The notes below the pieces were generated by a model, which was given only the letters and a program-made list of their open reading frames with translations, was not told the origin of the DNA and made no database searches. Shown piece by piece: positions 1-6,785 of a DNA stretch of 60,199 bases; position 1 is the first letter of the stretch, and every line of letters begins with the position of its first letter. The stretch covers positions 1-60,199 of the forward strand of contig NZ_LUKQ02000006.1 in assembly GCF_001647025.1 (NCBI RefSeq), written 5' to 3'. This DNA is from Endozoicomonas atrinae. GTDB taxonomy: Bacteria; Pseudomonadota; Gammaproteobacteria; Pseudomonadales; Endozoicomonadaceae. The position numbers and the translations under genes are program-made.

Positions 1-405
1 TTACTGAACGACACACTGGAATATCTGGTTGATCACCTTGCTCCGCTAACAGAGCAATTGCAAAAAGGGGAGGTATTTGACGTACCGCGAACCATTCTTT
101 TTAACCTCCCCAAAACATCCGATGAGCGAATTTATGGCTTGTTTATGCGCTCTCTGCTTACCCTAAATAAAGGCAAGCAGTTTATTTCTTTATACTCTGA
201 AGAAAAATCTAACCATCTTCCAGAACAACAACACCTTCATGCACTTGCTAAGAAGCTTCAAATAAAATTGAACAACCATGATCACCGTGATGGTTTTGTA
301 CAAAGCGTTAACCACTGGCTATCAACAGCACCGTGCGTGAATGAATACGAGATCAATAAGAAGTCCTTTATCAAAGGCCTGCTTGCAATCATGCATCCTG
401 AATAA
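1..405 (+). CDS. hypothetical protein, 5'-truncated by window edge
   Basis: The reading frame is open from the first base, so the true start lies outside the window; 134 C-terminal codons are visible and end in TAA. A TTG at 58 is an internal codon rather than a convincing start, because the frame stays open upstream and no ribosome binding site precedes it. The product is soluble and rich in Lys, Asn, His and Leu, with no transmembrane segment and no motif I recognise. An 89-base gap separates it from the convergent gene at 495-1136. It is probably part of a larger host-specific protein; I cannot assign a function. Confidence 0.55.
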   Translation, partial: LLNDTLEYLVDHLAPLTEQLQKGEVFDVPRTILFNLPKTSDERIYGLFMRSLLTLNKGKQFISLYSEEKSNHLPEQQHLHALAKKLQIKLNNHDHRDGFVQSVNHWLSTAPCVNEYEINKKSFIKGLLAIMHPE

Positions 406-494
406 GATCGGACAGAGTCAGCTTAGTAAAATATTTAACTTTCTGGAACTATCAGACTTGCAGACCACCCCAAAAAGCTATACTTAACGACAGG

Positions 495-1136
495 TCATTT
501 TGGACTGGTGTTTTGAGGACTTTTTACGCCGGTGATGACATATGGTTTTTGTTTGTAGGAATAATCATAAAGGTAATAGTGGTATCCGGCCATTGAATTG
601 ACCATCATTCCGGTCATCTGGTGAATAATGGCTGGAAACGAAAGGGCGCTTTCGGATCTGGCTGCTCCTCGCTCGCTGGGTTCTGGCCTGTTACCAGCAG
701 GATGCTTCCGGGCAAGCTCTACTAGCTCCATGGTTTTCTGGGTTATGGTTGCCCAGACTTCATCATGGGGTGTGTTTCTACGGAACTGCCTGGAACAGAA
801 AACAGTGGTTGACTGGCTGTGATGCGTTTGAGATATCTCCTGTTCATGGTGAGTGAGAACAGAGTATTGAATACGATCCAGTTCTTCTAAAGCATCAATG
901 CCATCAGGAATGATATAAGTGCTATCAATATTCTCGCTATCGATCAAAAGGGTATCAAGAACAAGGTTTCGTTCAGGACTGTCCTTTGAAAGGAGCTGGG
1001 TTAGAGGGCTGATTATAAATCCGCTATTGGACTCTGAGTGATTACCGGTATTTCTGGCACGATGTTTTTCAATTGAGGCTTGGATACGACATTGCTCACG
1101 ATCGACAATTTCCTGTGACAGACTCTTTCCCTGCAT
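495..1136 (-). CDS. hypothetical protein (213 aa)
   Basis: A 213-codon frame on the minus strand starts with ATG at 1136. The product is hydrophilic, with a Ser/Thr/Gln/His-rich middle and a Tyr-rich C-terminal segment (residues about 185-200). No signal peptide, membrane segment or enzymatic motif is evident. Overlapping frames on the other strand are shorter and less protein-like. It sits in an accessory, repeat-rich stretch with other orphan genes. I do not recognise the family; a lineage-specific protein is the most cautious reading, and a decayed gene cannot be excluded. Confidence 0.45.
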   Translation of the reverse strand: MQGKSLSQEIVDREQCRIQASIEKHRARNTGNHSESNSGFIISPLTQLLSKDSPERNLVLDTLLIDSENIDSTYIIPDGIDALEELDRIQYSVLTHHEQEISQTHHSQSTTVFCSRQFRRNTPHDEVWATITQKTMELVELARKHPAGNRPEPSERGAARSESALSFPAIIHQMTGMMVNSMAGYHYYLYDYSYKQKPYVITGVKSPQNTSPK

Positions 1137-1457
1137 AAGGGTAACGGCTACGACCTCAGAGGAGACAAAACGAGATGGCTCCCTGTCGGTGACCGTTGGT
1201 GTTAAGTGAGGGGTAACTTCTGCTGAAGGTCGGATCGCCCAGTATGTTCGCAGTGAGTTTAAGCGTAAGCCAACTGAAAACTGGGCTGATCAGTGGGTAA
1301 TACTGTGCGAAGCCGTTTTTCGTTAAGATTTAGACATTGAGAGAGAATTGATTACACAGCAGCATAAAATGGCATTTAAATATTAGATTTTCTAGTAGCT
1401 ACTATTTAAGTATCTAAAATAGTAGCTATTACTTACTAAAAATTCTAAAAAAATGCC
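1137..1457. other. intergenic stretch with a possible gene-tail remnant
   Basis: No intact gene is visible. On the plus strand, 1213-1326 encodes a protein-like 37-residue tail containing WADQW and ending in TAA, but an in-frame TGA lies just upstream (about 1207) and there is no start, so it may be the 3' end of a decayed gene. The rest (about 1380-1450) is very AT-rich, with repeated TAGTAGCTA-type words. No terminator or promoter can be called with confidence. Confidence 0.3.
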
Positions 1458-2033
1458 TTATTTTTTTAGTTTTTCCAGAGCTTCTGTAAAGTCTGATAAA
1501 GCTACGATATTATTGTCGGAATTCATTATTCTTGATTTCTCAGGATTGTCTTTATCTATAGAACTGACCGTGTGAAATTCTATAACGGCATGTGAGCTGC
1601 CGCCAGCAACCCTTAGTAGTTCCATTTGTTCAGTTTGCTTAGTGGCTGATAATAATTGTGGTTGTTCTGAGCAATAAAACTTTTCTGCCAAAATCGCCTT
1701 TGGCGGTTTAAAGCCTGGATTAACAGGCTGAAATAATAATATTATTACGTGGTTTCCTTGTGGGATTTTTTCTCTCCAAAAAGCACCATTAAAATCACTG
1801 GCAATTCTGGAGGAATGCATAACTGGCAATAAAACTGGAGTGCATACCGCACTTTGTTCCATTGTTGTAATGGTAAATTTATTAGGAAGTTGCTCTTGCA
1901 AATGCTTTAATGGAATACTGAGTTTTTCATCCTCAAATGCAAAGCTAGGAAGCATTATCCTTACTGGTTCCTGATTTTTACCCAGTGCCTTGGTTTCCGG
2001 AATTCCAGAAACAGTACCGAGAGCCTGTATCAT
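1458..2033 (-). CDS. hypothetical protein (191 aa), start at the edge of an inverted repeat
   Basis: A 191-codon frame runs on the minus strand. The ATG at 2033-2031 uses the outermost base of the 58-bp inverted repeat at 2033-2166, so the ribosome binding site (a weak AGG) and the leader would lie inside that repeat. The product is soluble, with a Pro-rich first half and a Lys-rich C-terminus; no motif is recognised. Either the repeat inserted into a longer gene and truncated its 5' end, or it now supplies the leader. Function is unknown. Confidence 0.45.
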   Translation of the reverse strand: MIQALGTVSGIPETKALGKNQEPVRIMLPSFAFEDEKLSIPLKHLQEQLPNKFTITTMEQSAVCTPVLLPVMHSSRIASDFNGAFWREKIPQGNHVIILLFQPVNPGFKPPKAILAEKFYCSEQPQLLSATKQTEQMELLRVAGGSSHAVIEFHTVSSIDKDNPEKSRIMNSDNNIVALSDFTEALEKLKK

Positions 2034-2166
2034 TGAGCCTGTAAATAATTCTGTGTAAACGCCACCAAAACTATTACTCCTTGAACCGGTTTGAAATTAT
2101 GTTTCCTGACCGGTTCAAGGAGTAATAGTTTTGGTGGCGTTTACACAGAATTATTTACAGGCTCAA
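2033..2166. repeat. perfect 58-bp inverted repeat (foldback element)
   Basis: Bases 2033-2090 are the exact reverse complement of 2109-2166, separated by an 18-base spacer (2091-2108). The arms begin TTGAGCCTGTAAATAATTC at the outside and end in TTGAACCGGT on the inside. A 58-bp perfect stem is far longer than a terminator. The outer ends look like insertion-sequence termini (I suspect an IS256-type end), so this is probably a palindromic MITE. No target duplication is obvious at the flanks. Confidence 0.85.
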
Positions 2167-2635
2167 ATATTCCTATTCGGAAGTGTACGGGAAATGACTG
2201 GAGGCTCAGTTAAAGTTCAACATAATTCATTAGTCCATTCAGTGATGTAAAAGTTCCGATTTAACCCGGGTACTTCATAAACAACAGCAGGTTCCGTCCA
2301 AGCCCTTGATAGATGTGGCCTAAAATAAGATGGCCCTTTATATCTTCTTCTGTGTACTTAATAGACGCCCTTTTTCTTTGGTCATTGTGACTATGGCATT
2401 ATTTATAGTTTCGAGAGGAAAGGTAAATTAGTTGTAGGGTGGTCAAATAATTTATGGGTGTCCTTGATATCTTTCTTATCTTTCTTATCTTTCTTATCTT
2501 TCTTGATATCTTTGTTTATGCTTGATGCCATCAGGGCTCTATTATTATAGTAGCTGGCTATTTTTGCATTTTCGTCCGCTTATCTGCTGATATTACTGCT
2601 ATCCTTCAAGGCATATTTCAGCAGGTAAGTGCATA
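2167..2635. other. intergenic region without a recognisable gene
   Basis: About 470 bases between the inverted repeat and the SYLF gene contain no convincing coding frame. The stretch holds the short tandem repeat at 2469-2502 and probably the promoter of the downstream gene, which I cannot place with confidence. Confidence 0.4.
2469..2502. repeat. 9-bp tandem repeat (TTATCTTTC)
   Basis: Three perfect copies of TTATCTTTC lie at 2476-2502, preceded by a partial copy at 2469-2475 and followed by related TATCTTT words. The pyrimidine-rich tract is about 135 bases upstream of the start at 2636. Such tracts can change length by slippage, but any effect on expression is only a guess. Confidence 0.75.
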
Positions 2636-3190
2636 ATGAATGTTCAGGTTCGGTTTTTATTGTCTGCACTGTTGACAACGATAATGATGTTTCCAGTGAT
2701 GCCTGTAGAAGCGGCATCCAAAAAGGAATTGGATGCAACGGTCAACGAAGCATTAGACAAACTTTATAAAGAACGACCTGCGGCCAAGGAGTTGGGTGAA
2801 CAGGCAGAAGGCATCTTGGTCTTTCCATCTGTCAAGAAGGGGGGGCTCGGAGCAATTGGAGGAGGGTATGGTGAAGGTGCATTGCTGATTGACGGTAATA
2901 TCCGTGATTACTATCGCACTGTGTCTGCATCTTATGGTTTTCAGTTGGGTTTTCAGGCTCGAACCGAGATCATCATGTTTATGACAAGTTCTGCACTGGT
3001 TAACTTCCAGAATAGCTGGGGCTGGGAAGTGGGGGTTGATGGTGGAGTCGCGATTGCTGAGTTTGGTGCTGGTGGCTCTATTAAATCGGAAACGTTAATG
3101 CATCCGGTCATCGGCTTTATTCTGGATAGTAAAGGATTGATGTATAACCTCACTCTGGAAGGATCAAAAATCACTAAGATTGAAAAATAA
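2636..3190 (+). CDS. SYLF (YSC84/DUF500) domain protein, secreted
   Basis: The 184-aa product has a signal peptide (basic start, hydrophobic core to about residue 22, cleavage near VEAAS). A SYLF/Ysc84-type lipid-binding domain fills the rest. Typical features are the EGILVFPSVKKGG segment, the glycine-rich GAIGGGYGEGAL block, and the YGFQLGFQARTEI strand followed by a hydrophobic segment. Bacterial members are periplasmic or envelope proteins of unclear role, and the domain binds phosphoinositides in eukaryotes. It looks monocistronic, with unrelated mobile DNA on both sides. The start is the first ATG, and the signal peptide fits it. Confidence 0.85.
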   Translation: MNVQVRFLLSALLTTIMMFPVMPVEAASKKELDATVNEALDKLYKERPAAKELGEQAEGILVFPSVKKGGLGAIGGGYGEGALLIDGNIRDYYRTVSASYGFQLGFQARTEIIMFMTSSALVNFQNSWGWEVGVDGGVAIAEFGAGGSIKSETLMHPVIGFILDSKGLMYNLTLEGSKITKIEK

Positions 3191-3389
3191 GTAATTGCTT
3201 AAAACTTGATGGTAAAAATGCATTTCTTGCAAAATTTTTATTCATTTTACTGGGCTTAAGGTGTGTCACTGTATAATTTTCCACCAAATTTTGAGCAGTT
3301 ACAAAAATAAGGCAAAAGAACGCAATGGGTTCACTTATCTGCTTCATTTTTGAGGCAGTCGAACGATTCTACTGGGGATAAATAATTAA

Positions 3390-3524
3390 CCTTCAGATCG
3401 CTTAAAGGCTAATTTCAAGTGCTATCATTGCCAACGTAGTTTCTCCCGTAGTTATATTGCCCAGCATATGTCCGATGTTCATGGAGTTAAAATCCCTGTG
3501 ATCCCCGTCGACAAGCCCACATAG
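3390..3524 (+). pseudogene. C2H2 zinc-finger fragment, no start codon
   Basis: A frame opening after a TAA (3387-3389) and closing at TAG 3522-3524 encodes about 44 residues with a clear C2H2 finger: CYHC, then a Phe/Tyr-containing spacer of 11 residues, then HMSDVH. No ATG or GTG precedes the finger, so it is the 3' end of a broken gene rather than an intact one. It lies about 45 bases upstream of a decayed IS, which may have displaced or deleted the 5' part. The flanking 3191-3389 is AT-rich and empty. Confidence 0.45.
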
Positions 3525-3567
3525 ATTGCAGATTTGGATATTAAGTCGCAACCTTGACCAAAGCCTA

Positions 3568-4451
3568 GGGGGCGTTCACATTTAACCGACGCGTAAGTCT
3601 TTATTCAGGTCTACGACATACCGGTAGCGAGCTACAGTTTATCTTTTGGATTCCCGGTGGCTCGTACAATTCTCAAAGATGAACAATGGGGACGTATTAA
3701 AGAGATGCTGCCAGATAAGGTCTCAGATCCCGGTCCTACCCAAATAATAATCGCCTGTTTATTGAAGCGGTTCTATGGATAGCTCGAACCGGTTCACCCT
3801 GGCGAGATCTACCGGAGGACTTTGGTCGCTGGCATATAGTTTACATGCGCTTCAATCGATGATGCTCAAGAGGCATATGGAACAAAGTATTCGACGAGGT
3901 CAACAAGGACTGTGATATAGAATATCTTATGGTTGATGGCTCAATCGTTCGTGTTTATTAGCATGGAGCCTCAAAAGAGAAGCGCGAAATGCTGAAGTGA
4001 CTGGAAAATCAAGAGGTGGATTAACCACCAAGATTCATGTTGCCACTGATGCCTTGGGCAATCCGGTACGCTTTATTCTTACTACAGGGCAGGCATCAGA
4101 ATATGGTCAGGACAATGCCCTGATTGAGGGAGTTTCAGCAGACTTTGTTCTCGCAGATAAAGGGTATGATTCTGATTCGTTCATTGTTGCTATCAAGGAA
4201 ATTAGTGCCGAGCCGGTGATTCCATCAAGAAGCAATCGGGTCCGTCAGAGGTGGTATGACCGGGAAATCTATAAGGAACGAAATCTGGTTGAACGACTCT
4301 TCCAAAAGCTCAAGAGCTTTCGCCCATAGCAACACGTTATGAAAGACTTGCGCGTAATTATATGGGAAGGCTTCAAACAGCAGCGATCATGACCTGGCTG
4401 GCTTAAATTCAGATCATGACCTAATCGGCTGGGTAGTCGTAAACGCCCCCC
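3568..4451 (+). mobile_element. degenerate IS5-family insertion sequence
   Basis: The ends are imperfect inverted repeats: GGGGGCGTTCACATTT at the left and the complement of GTCGTAAACGCCCCC at the right. A TA-containing flank (CCTA) lies on the left. The interior encodes a broken IS5-type (IS427/IS1031-like) DDE transposase. Length (about 0.88 kb) fits that group. Target duplication cannot be confirmed because the right flank (CAGG) does not match. Its GGGGGCGTT terminus is the same as that of the foldback element at 44824-45063. Confidence 0.8.
3657..4406 (+). pseudogene. IS5-family transposase, multiply frameshifted
   Basis: Translation begins at GTG 3657 with ARTILKDEQWGRIKEMLP, the usual N-terminus of this family. 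It shifts frame near 3740, reads ARTGSPWRDLPEDFGRW, and then meets a stop near 3859. The DDE core is recognisable piecewise: VDGSIVRV, then SRGGLTTKIHVATD and VLADKGYDSD, then RWYDREIYKERNLVERLF. The frame shifts again at about 4325, and the conserved tail ends at TAA 4404. At least three frame lesions plus in-frame stops make it non-functional. The fragment at 3997-4329 alone should not be called as a gene. Confidence 0.85.
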
Positions 4452-4561
4452 AGGCAGTCATACTGTTATCGAGCCTTTCATATTGGTATAACATAACCAA
4501 TATTTTTTAGCTGTTGAATGATTCAGCGCGTTAATGAAAACAAGGTGATGAACCCTCTTTT

Positions 4562-5728
4562 ATGAAAATAGTGGCCGATGAAAATATTCCTTTATTGATG
4601 GAGTGCTTTGGGGCGATGGGGGAAGTGGTGGCTCTGCCTGGTCGTAGCATTTCACCGGAGGATGTGCAGGATGCGGATGCTTTGCTGGTACGCTCGGTGA
4701 CGAAAGTCAGCCGGCAGCTGGTGGAAAACAGCTCACTGAAGTTTGTGGGTACGGCCACTGCAGGGTTTGATCATATCGATCGGGACTATCTGGCCAGCCA
4801 TGGCATTGCTTTCAGCCATGCACCGGGGTGCAATGCCACCGCCGTGGTGGAGTATGTGCTGGCCGCCCTGGATATTCTGGCAGAGCGTGACGGTTTTGAG
4901 CTGCGTGACCGACGGGTTGGCATCATTGGCAAGGGGCAGGTGGGCGGTCGTCTGTACCGCATGATGGAACGTCTTGGGGTTGAGGTCTGTGCCTGTGACC
5001 CATTATTGGAATCAAACGAAGAGAGCCGTGATGATGCCCGCTATGTCAGTGTTGGTCAGCTGATTGAGTGTTCGGACATTATTTGTCTGCATACCCCACT
5101 GACGATGGATGGCCCTTATCCAACCCATTATTTGATTGGTGAGCAGCAGCTCCGGGCGATGAAACCCGGAACGGTGTTAATAAATGCCGGACGCGGCCCG
5201 GTGATTGATAATGCCGCGCTAAAGAAGTGCCTGAGTGAGCGTGATGATCTGACCGTGGTGCTGGATGTCTGGGAGTACGAACCCGATGCCGATCCGGAGT
5301 TGATGGCTCGGGTCGATATTGCGACCCCGCATATTGCTGGCTACAGCCTGGATGGAAAGATTCGCGGTACGGAGATGATCTACAAGGCACTGTGTCAGCA
5401 CTTTGGTCTTCCGGCCAGGGTTCGACTGCCGGCCATTACGCCACTGCCTGTGCTGAAACAGATGAAGTTCAGCGAGGGAACGACGTTTGCAACCACCTGC
5501 TCAAAAGCGATTCGTTCGGTTTACGACATTCGTCGTGATGATGCGGTGATGCGAAAAGGGCTGATGGGGGCTGAGGAGCCTCAGCGCCGATTGACGTTTG
5601 ACCGGCTCCGTAAGGATTATCCCGAGCGTCGGGAGTTCAGTACCCTGCGTGTGGAGTTGAAAAACTGTGCAGCCGAAATGGCCGATGTTTTTCAGGCTTT
5701 GCAGTTTAAGATTGGCGATGAACTCTGA
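4562..5728 (+). CDS. pdxB: erythronate-4-phosphate dehydrogenase
   Basis: PdxB oxidises 4-phosphoerythronate to 2-oxo-3-hydroxy-4-phosphobutanoate in the DXP-dependent pyridoxal-phosphate pathway, in the cytosol. The 388-aa length is typical. It is a D-2-hydroxyacid dehydrogenase with an NAD-binding GKGQVG loop at about residues 123-128. The family catalytic triad is present as Arg in NAGRGPVID (about 211), Glu in WEYEPDAD (about 240) and His in ATPHIAGYS (about 257). A PdxB-specific C-terminal dimerisation domain follows (about 290-388). It appears monocistronic and converges with yacL. An alternative assignment is unlikely given the full-length match to PdxB architecture. Confidence 0.95.
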   Translation: MKIVADENIPLLMECFGAMGEVVALPGRSISPEDVQDADALLVRSVTKVSRQLVENSSLKFVGTATAGFDHIDRDYLASHGIAFSHAPGCNATAVVEYVLAALDILAERDGFELRDRRVGIIGKGQVGGRLYRMMERLGVEVCACDPLLESNEESRDDARYVSVGQLIECSDIICLHTPLTMDGPYPTHYLIGEQQLRAMKPGTVLINAGRGPVIDNAALKKCLSERDDLTVVLDVWEYEPDADPELMARVDIATPHIAGYSLDGKIRGTEMIYKALCQHFGLPARVRLPAITPLPVLKQMKFSEGTTFATTCSKAIRSVYDIRRDDAVMRKGLMGAEEPQRRLTFDRLRKDYPERREFSTLRVELKNCAAEMADVFQALQFKIGDEL

Positions 5729-5770
5729 ACGGAGTTCATTCCAAGAGGCTGTCTATGCTCAGGCGGCCTC

Positions 5771-6136
5771 CTAAATATTCAGGAAGTCCTGCCAGCAGAC
5801 CAGCAGCGTTTTAAAATCATCCAGCCCGCAGTGGCTGATGGACTCATTGTCGTAATAGTCCAGCTCTTCCATTTCATCACAGCCCATTTCGGTATCCAGA
5901 AGGGCTGCCCGCACTTCGGCGTGATCGCGCGTCAGATGAAGGCGATAGTCATTGCCATCGTCAAAATACTCCCAGCGCTGACCTTTCTCCAGACTATCCA
6001 CTACCTGTAACAAGTACTCCAGCTGCTGCCTGTTGCTGCCCAGCTCTTCTGTCAGCCAGATGCCCATGGCTTCATGGTCCATGGAGAACTGAGCTTCGGG
6101 TCGACCGGAATAGTTGCGCTGGAAATGATAGTCCAT
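5771..6136 (-). CDS. yacL: YacL family protein (UPF0231)
   Basis: The 121-aa acidic protein matches the YacL/UPF0231 pattern: it begins MDYHFQRN, has an SMDHEAMGIWLTEEL segment near residues 18-32, and carries the hallmark GCDEMEELDYYDNES block near residues 84-98. The family is widespread in gammaproteobacteria and its function is unknown. It converges with pdxB (42-base gap). The ATG at 6136 is the family-typical start. No regulatory site is evident in its upstream region, which runs into the repeat array before nirB. Confidence 0.85.
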   Translation of the reverse strand: MDYHFQRNYSGRPEAQFSMDHEAMGIWLTEELGSNRQQLEYLLQVVDSLEKGQRWEYFDDGNDYRLHLTRDHAEVRAALLDTEMGCDEMEELDYYDNESISHCGLDDFKTLLVCWQDFLNI

Positions 6137-6357
6137 AGTTTTGTGATATCAGGGAAACCAGTAAAAACGGGTGGGCTATTTTAGGGGGCTGAGCCAGTTT
6201 GCCAATAAGTAGTTCAATCAAAAATTGCACAATATGCACCAAATAATGACGCCGGCGTGGGCTGTTGTTTTTATTTTGGTGCATGATTTTCGACGACGGG
6301 TACAGTCTGGCAGTGTTGCGTATGCTCTGGTTTTGGGAGTGTGGCGAAAGTATTACA

Positions 6358-6694
6358 AGCCCTTTAACCACAAAGATCACAGAGTTCACTAAGTTATCTT
6401 TTTATCGGCTTTGTGCTCTTCGTGTCCTTTGTGGTTCAAGAAAATACTGTAGATTTGCCCTTCGCATCAAAGGCAATACAAGCCTTTTAACCACAAAGGA
6501 CACAAAGTTCACAAAGGTATCTTTTCAAAGACTTAGTGTTCTTCGTGCGCTTTGTGGTTCAAAAAATACCCAGGATTTATCTTCCACATCAAAGGCATTG
6601 CAAGCCTTCTAACCACAAAGGACACAAAGTTCACAAAGGTATCTTTTAAAGACTTGGTGTTCTTCGTGCTCTTTGTGGTTCCAGTAAATCTTTA
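6358..6694. repeat. three tandem copies of an intergenic palindromic repeat
   Basis: Three near-identical units of about 122 bases start near 6358, 6481 and 6602, the last lacking its tail. Each has a palindromic core in which AACCACAAAGGACACAAAG near the left pairs with the complement at the right (CTTCGTGCTCTTTGTGGTT). The units are separated by a spacer containing CATCAAAGGCA. Copies 2 and 3 are more alike than copy 1. The array occupies the gap between yacL and nirB; an open frame through it is a by-product. The flanks (6137-6357, 6695-6785) hold no gene. Confidence 0.85.
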
Positions 6695-6785
6695 CTTTTA
6701 ACTTTCAGGCATAGCTTTGAGTGTTTTGGCATACCCCCTGCATGCTGGCAGACAAAGTGTGTTCAACAATGGGGAATTAGCCGAA

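Noticed and set aside
6265-6612. 115-codon frame through the intergenic repeats
   Set aside because: It is made almost wholly of the repeated palindromic units, so the frame is a by-product of the repeat and not a protein gene.
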